The notes under the pieces are model-generated. The model did no database searches. It had not been told where the DNA came from and saw only the letters and a program-made list of their open reading frames with translations. From the NCBI GenBank assembly GCA_023432845.1, contig JAEZEY010000312.1, forward strand, positions 1 through 9,069: 9,069 bases of DNA, in the 5' to 3' direction. Both the position numbers and the translations under genes were made by a program. The number at the start of each line of letters is the position of its first letter. Positions within the stretch are counted from its first letter, which is position 1. This DNA is from Pseudomonadota bacterium (GTDB taxonomy: Bacteria; Pseudomonadota; Alphaproteobacteria; Rhizobiales; Xanthobacteraceae). Below, one piece after another: positions 5,996-9,069 of this stretch.

Positions 5996-7342
5996 TCAGG
6001 ACAACAGCGGCGACCAGGCGGGATCCGAAGCCAGTGCCGGCGTCGGCACCCGCTGTTCGTTACGGCCGGTGATGTCGATCGTATAGAGCGACGGCCCCTG
6101 CCCCGGATCGCGGAAGAACATCAGCACGCGGCCGTTCGGCGCGAAGGTCGGGCCTTCGTTGTGGAACCCCGAGGTGAGCAGGCGTTCGCCCTGACCGTCC
6201 GGCTTGAGGATGCCGATGGAGAACTGGCCGCGCGCCTGGCCGGTAAATGCGATGTAGTCGCCACGCGGCGACCATACCGGTGTCGAGTGTGAGCCTTCGC
6301 CGAACGAGATGCGCTGCGCCGGACCGCCGGTCGCGGGCATAATATATACTTGCGGCGAGCCGCCGCGATCGCTCTCGAAGCAGATGGAGCGGCCGTCCGG
6401 CGAATAGCACGGAGCGGTGTCGATGGCCGGCGTGTCGGTCAGCCGCGTCGTCTGCTTGGAGCGAAGGTCCATGACGAACAGGTTGGAGTTCGGGCCCTGC
6501 TGCAGGCTCATGATGACGCGCTGGCCATCGGGCGAAAACCTGGGGGCGAAGGTCATGCCGGGGAAGTTGCCGACGATCTCGCGCTGGCCGGTTTCGATGT
6601 TGAGCAGATAGACACGCGGATCGGCCTGTCCGTAGGACATGTAGGTGATCTCTTGCGTCGTCGGATTGAAGCGCGGAGTCAGCACCAGGTCGTCGCCGCG
6701 CGTGAGGTAACGCACGCCGGCGCCGTCCGGGTCCATGTTGGCGAGCCGCTTGACGCGGCGGTCCTTCGGCCCGGTCTCGTCGACAAAGACGACGCGGCTG
6801 TCGAAATAGCCCTTCTCACCGGTCAGGCGCTCATAGACGGCGTCGGAAATGATATGCGCAATGCGCCGCCAGTTGTCCGGAGTGGTGAAGTACTGCTTGC
6901 CGTCGAGCTGCTGGCCAGCGAACACGTCCCACAGACGGAATTCCGCCTTGAGGCGGCCGTCCGCCTGCTTGGTGATGCGGCCGGTGACCAGCGCCTGGGC
7001 GTTGATGACGCGCCAGTCGGGAAAGCGCGGCACGGCGTCCGAGTTGGTGATCTTCTCGGTGAAGGCGGCCGGATTGATCGGCGCGAACAGGCCGGACCGC
7101 TGCAGGTTGCTCGAGATGATGGCGGTGACGTTGCGCGACACCTCGGCATCGTCCGGCGTGCCGGCGACGAAGTCCGGAAGCGCTATCGGCATCGCCTGGA
7201 CGTTGCCCGAGGTGATTTCGAGCCGCAGCACGGCGGCGGCCGGCCGCAGCGCCAGCGCCAGAAGCGCGCCTGCGCCAGCCCCGGCCATCAGGCCGCGGCG
7301 GGTAGGCAGGCTCGGATTTGAAACGTCGCTGGATCGCACCAT
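5996..7342 (-). CDS. tolB: Tol-Pal translocation protein TolB (periplasmic beta-propeller)
   Basis: Periplasmic protein that shuttles between Pal and TolA, freeing Pal from or locking it to peptidoglycan. 448 residues, in the normal range. The leader has a twin-arginine motif, PTRRGLMAG (R15-R16), then a weakly hydrophobic GAGAGALLALAL core and AAA at 35-37 as a likely cleavage site, which suggests Tat export. The mature N-terminal domain (about 40-175) holds the family signature EITSGNVQAMPIALPDF. The C-terminal six-bladed propeller (about 180-448) shows TolB/PD40-type repeats: RFSPDGQRVIMS (268-279), CYSPDGRSICFESDRGG (312-328), VWSPRGDYIAFTG (356-368), TFAPNGRVLMFFRD (399-412). ATG 7342 has GGAAG eight bases upstream. 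It follows tolA by 55 bases and ends with TGA at 5996-5998. Identification is secure; the Tat assignment is inferred from the motif. Confidence 0.96.
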   Translation of the reverse strand: MVRSSDVSNPSLPTRRGLMAGAGAGALLALALRPAAAVLRLEITSGNVQAMPIALPDFVAGTPDDAEVSRNVTAIISSNLQRSGLFAPINPAAFTEKITNSDAVPRFPDWRVINAQALVTGRITKQADGRLKAEFRLWDVFAGQQLDGKQYFTTPDNWRRIAHIISDAVYERLTGEKGYFDSRVVFVDETGPKDRRVKRLANMDPDGAGVRYLTRGDDLVLTPRFNPTTQEITYMSYGQADPRVYLLNIETGQREIVGNFPGMTFAPRFSPDGQRVIMSLQQGPNSNLFVMDLRSKQTTRLTDTPAIDTAPCYSPDGRSICFESDRGGSPQVYIMPATGGPAQRISFGEGSHSTPVWSPRGDYIAFTGQARGQFSIGILKPDGQGERLLTSGFHNEGPTFAPNGRVLMFFRDPGQGPSLYTIDITGRNEQRVPTPALASDPAWSPLLS

Positions 7343-7362
7343 TCAATCGCTTCCGTATCGGG

Positions 7363-7380
7363 CCGGCGAGAGCATGCCGG
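7363..7380 (-). repeat. Small inverted repeat in the tolA-tolB spacer
   Basis: ccggc (7363-7367) and gccgg (7376-7380) form a 5-bp stem around an eight-base loop, within the 55-base spacer before tolB. There is no T-run behind it, and it ends about ten bases before the tolB Shine-Dalgarno. It is short enough to be chance in GC-rich DNA; it could be a processing or mRNA-stability element. Confidence 0.25.
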
Positions 7381-7397
7381 ATGAATTGAAACAACAA

Positions 7398-8264
7398 CTA
7401 CTGGAACATGTCGCGCGGCGTAAAGCCGATCTCGATATCTTTCCAGCTGTCGTAATGCTCGGGCCTGAGCATCGTATAGGGCTGGCATTGCAGGATCGCG
7501 CGCCGGCCGCTGTCAGCGAAGGCCGGCCCGTAGGGCGAGGCCGAACCCTCGACCGGATCGGGGCCGCGCTCGACGGTGCCGTCGCGACGGAACAGCACGC
7601 GGAACACCACCTTGAGGTTGTCGGCGCCCTCGGCGCCCACCGGGATGGTCCAGCACGAGGCAACCCGGCGGCGGAAGGCGTCGATTTCCGACTGGGTCAA
7701 CCGTGCCGCATTGGCGTTGGCGGCGCCAAGGCTGGCATTCCTGTTGATCTGTGCGCCGGTGGCGGCGGCGCGCGTCGGGTCGCGCTTGTCGAGCAGCGCG
7801 GCGATCTTGTCGGCGTCAAATTTCTGCTCGGGCTGCTTCTTCGGCACCGGCGGTTTCTTCGGCGGCAGCGGCTGCGGCTCGGCCTTGGCTTCCTGCTTCG
7901 GCTTGTCATCCTTGAGCATGTCGGCGATCTGATCCGGCTTCGGCTCGGGCTTCGGCGGCGCGGGCGCAGCCTCCTTGTTGTCGGCGACCTCGCGCTTTTC
8001 GTTGATCGCCGGTTTGAGATCCTCGACCGGCTCTGGCGGCTCCTCGGCAATCTTCTCGACCACCGGCTTCGGCACTTCCTCGACCTTCTTTGCGTCCTTC
8101 ACGCCCTTGGTGATTTCCGAGAACTCCTTGTCGCTGATGATATCGACCGGCAGCGACTCCGGCGGCGTCACTTCGAAGGCCTTGCCGGAGAACGACAGCG
8201 TCGCCCAGCCCAGCACCGCGACGTGCAAGGCGGTCGAGATCACTGATGCCGTCCGGATCTGCAT
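7398..8264 (-). CDS. tolA: Cell envelope integrity protein TolA
   Basis: Inner-membrane-anchored protein that spans the periplasm and transmits TolQ-TolR motor force to TolB-Pal. 288 residues, shorter than the 421-residue E. coli protein. Domain I is a single N-terminal membrane helix, about 6-26 (ASVISTALHVAVLGW), with a short cytoplasmic start. Domain II (about 30-185) is rich in Pro, Lys, Glu and Ala (PAPPKPEPKP, PLPPKKPPVPKK) rather than the long Ala-rich helix of enterobacteria, so it looks more extended and TonB-like. The C-terminal TolA/TonB-like domain (about 188-288) starts LTQSEIDAFRRRVASCW and includes ILQCQPYTML. C204 and C260 are in position to match the domain III disulphide. 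It starts six bases after the tolR stop with only a distant AGGG, so translation is probably coupled to tolR. Such compact TolAs are usual in alphaproteobacteria. Confidence 0.95.
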   Translation of the reverse strand: MQIRTASVISTALHVAVLGWATLSFSGKAFEVTPPESLPVDIISDKEFSEITKGVKDAKKVEEVPKPVVEKIAEEPPEPVEDLKPAINEKREVADNKEAAPAPPKPEPKPDQIADMLKDDKPKQEAKAEPQPLPPKKPPVPKKQPEQKFDADKIAALLDKRDPTRAAATGAQINRNASLGAANANAARLTQSEIDAFRRRVASCWTIPVGAEGADNLKVVFRVLFRRDGTVERGPDPVEGSASPYGPAFADSGRRAILQCQPYTMLRPEHYDSWKDIEIGFTPRDMFQ

Positions 8265-8270
8265 TGATTG

Positions 8271-8717
8271 TTATTTGCCCTGCTCGAATTCGGTGACCAG
8301 GGCGACACGGTGGAAACCGGCGGCCGACAGCCGGCCCATCACCGCCATCATCGATCCGTAATTCGCGTTCTTGTCGCCGCGCATATAGACCCGCGCTTCT
8401 TTGCCGCCGCGCGCCTGCGCCACTGCTTCGAGCTTCGGCACCAGGTTGGCAAGTTCGATCTCCTCATTCTGGAGATAGATCTTCCCCTGCGTATCGACAG
8501 ACAGGGTCAGCGGCTCCTTGTCCTGATCGAGGCTCTTGGCTTGCGACTGCGGCAGGTCGATCGGCACGCCGACGGTCAGAAGCGGCGCCGACACCATGAA
8601 GATGATGAGCAGCACCAGCATCACGTCGACCATCGGCGTGACGTTGATTTCCGCCATCACCGAACGACGGCGGCGCCGGCCTTTGCCGATCGTCGGCGTT
8701 CCCGCATTCGCTGCCAT
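8271..8717 (-). CDS. tolR: Tol-Pal motor subunit TolR (ExbD family)
   Basis: Inner-membrane protein that with TolQ forms the proton channel powering TolA. 148 residues, the usual size. It has a basic cytoplasmic segment (GRRRRR, 13-18) and one membrane helix, about 26-47. The signature INVTPMVDVMLVLLIIFM places the essential protonatable residue at D31, equivalent to D23 in E. coli TolR. The periplasmic domain (about 50-148) includes LPQSQAKSLDQDKEPLTLSVD, and RGDKNANYGSMMAVMGRLSAAG matches the conserved ExbD/TolR C-terminal region. ATG 8717 is preceded by GAGGG at nine bases. It lies 61 bases after tolQ and ends six bases before the tolA start. Nothing is missing from the motor motif. Confidence 0.96.
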   Translation of the reverse strand: MAANAGTPTIGKGRRRRRSVMAEINVTPMVDVMLVLLIIFMVSAPLLTVGVPIDLPQSQAKSLDQDKEPLTLSVDTQGKIYLQNEEIELANLVPKLEAVAQARGGKEARVYMRGDKNANYGSMMAVMGRLSAAGFHRVALVTEFEQGK

Positions 8718-8740
8718 TCACATCGTCCCTCAAGTTTCGG

Positions 8741-8760
8741 ATCGCGGCCCCTCCCGCGAT
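8741..8760 (-). repeat. Stem-loop in the tolQ-tolR spacer
   Basis: atcgcgg (8741-8747) and ccgcgat (8754-8760) form a perfect 7-bp stem. On the transcript the six-base loop is GAGGGG, a Shine-Dalgarno-like sequence, while the actual tolR site GAGGG lies just downstream. There is no T-run, so termination is unlikely. A processing, stability or ribosome-standby role for tolR expression is possible but only inferred. Confidence 0.4.
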
Positions 8761-8778
8761 GCCGCCCCGGTATCCGGC

Positions 8779-9069
8779 TCAGCCCGTCCCGCGCTCGTCG
8801 ATCTGACGCGACAGGATGGCGGAGAATTCGTCGGCGAAGCCTTCGAGCTGCTGCGCCTGTTTATTCACTTCGGCTGCAAACTTATTGTAGAAAATCGTCG
8901 CCGGTATGGCGGCGATGAGGCCGACCGCGGTCGCGAACAACGCCTCCGCAATGCCCGGCGCCACCACGGCAAGCGATGTGTTCTTCGACGCGGCGATCGA
9001 CTGGAAGCTCGTCATGATGCCCCACACGGTGCCGAACAGACCGACGACCGGACCCGCAGAGCCGACCGT
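8779..9069 (-). CDS. tolQ: Tol-Pal motor subunit TolQ (ExbB/MotA family), C-terminal part, runs off the right edge
   Basis: Inner-membrane subunit of the TolQ-TolR proton-driven motor. The last 96 residues and stop are visible; the start lies beyond base 9069. The fragment opens TVGSAGPVVGLFGTVWGIM (TM2 region) and continues VAPGIAEALFATAVGLIAAIPATIFYNKF (TM3), the most conserved part of the family. T14 and T47 of the fragment, 33 residues apart, match the two membrane threonines T145 and T178 of E. coli TolQ, so the channel lining looks intact. A cytoplasmic helix follows (EVNKQAQQLEGFADEFSAILSRQ), ending DERGTG. The internal GTG at 9027 is not a start, because homology extends upstream of it. 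tolR follows after 61 bases. Confidence 0.95.
   Translation of the reverse strand, partial: TVGSAGPVVGLFGTVWGIMTSFQSIAASKNTSLAVVAPGIAEALFATAVGLIAAIPATIFYNKFAAEVNKQAQQLEGFADEFSAILSRQIDERGTG

Noticed and set aside
6849..8246. 465-codon plus-strand frame opposite tolB and tolA
   Set aside because: It crosses the tolA-tolB boundary, which a real antisense gene would be unlikely to do so neatly, and has no domain; the minus-strand genes fully explain the sequence. The 6350-7321 frame is the same kind of shadow.
8779..9027. GTG at 9027 as the start of a short separate gene
   Set aside because: The frame stays open to the window edge, and the upstream residues (GPVVGLFGT) match TolQ, so this is the interior of tolQ.

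Overview
This is a GC-rich window whose genes all lie on the minus strand. The protein sequences, gene order and base composition point to an alphaproteobacterium, most likely of the order Hyphomicrobiales (Bradyrhizobium / Rhodopseudomonas / Pseudolabrys-like). The assignment is inferred from protein character (Pal and TolA C-terminus, Tat-type TolB leader, coiled-coil CpoB start), not from a marker gene.

Read in the direction of transcription (right to left), the window opens with the C-terminal third of TolQ (9069-8779), then complete tolR (8717-8271), tolA (8264-7398), tolB (7342-5996) and pal (5728-5228). This is the Tol-Pal envelope machine. TolQ and TolR form the proton-driven inner-membrane motor, TolA spans the periplasm, TolB is the periplasmic shuttle, and Pal is the peptidoglycan-binding outer-membrane lipoprotein. 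The last Tol-Pal gene, cpoB (ybgF), is at the far left (556 to beyond base 1). Its signal peptide and N-terminal coiled coil are present; its TPR domain would lie outside the window.

Between pal and cpoB, in the same orientation, sits a complete two-gene tripartite efflux unit: an AcrA/MexA-type lipoprotein adaptor (5017-3860) and a 1048-residue AcrB/MexB-type RND permease (3846-700). No outer-membrane channel gene and no regulator gene is visible. The adaptor is preceded by a terminator-like hairpin after pal and a 210-base spacer, so the pump probably has its own transcription start, although read-through from tol-pal is possible.

Non-coding DNA is limited to spacers of 6 to 267 bases. The longest, between tolB and pal, carries several TTAA-containing dyads. 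Other notable elements are a hairpin at the adaptor/permease junction whose loop is the adaptor stop codon, and stem-loops in the tolQ-tolR and tolA-tolB spacers. I found no tRNA, rRNA, CRISPR, insertion sequence or phage feature. The genes are individually familiar families; the most notable points are the pump lodged inside the Tol-Pal cluster and the possible RNA-level coupling elements.
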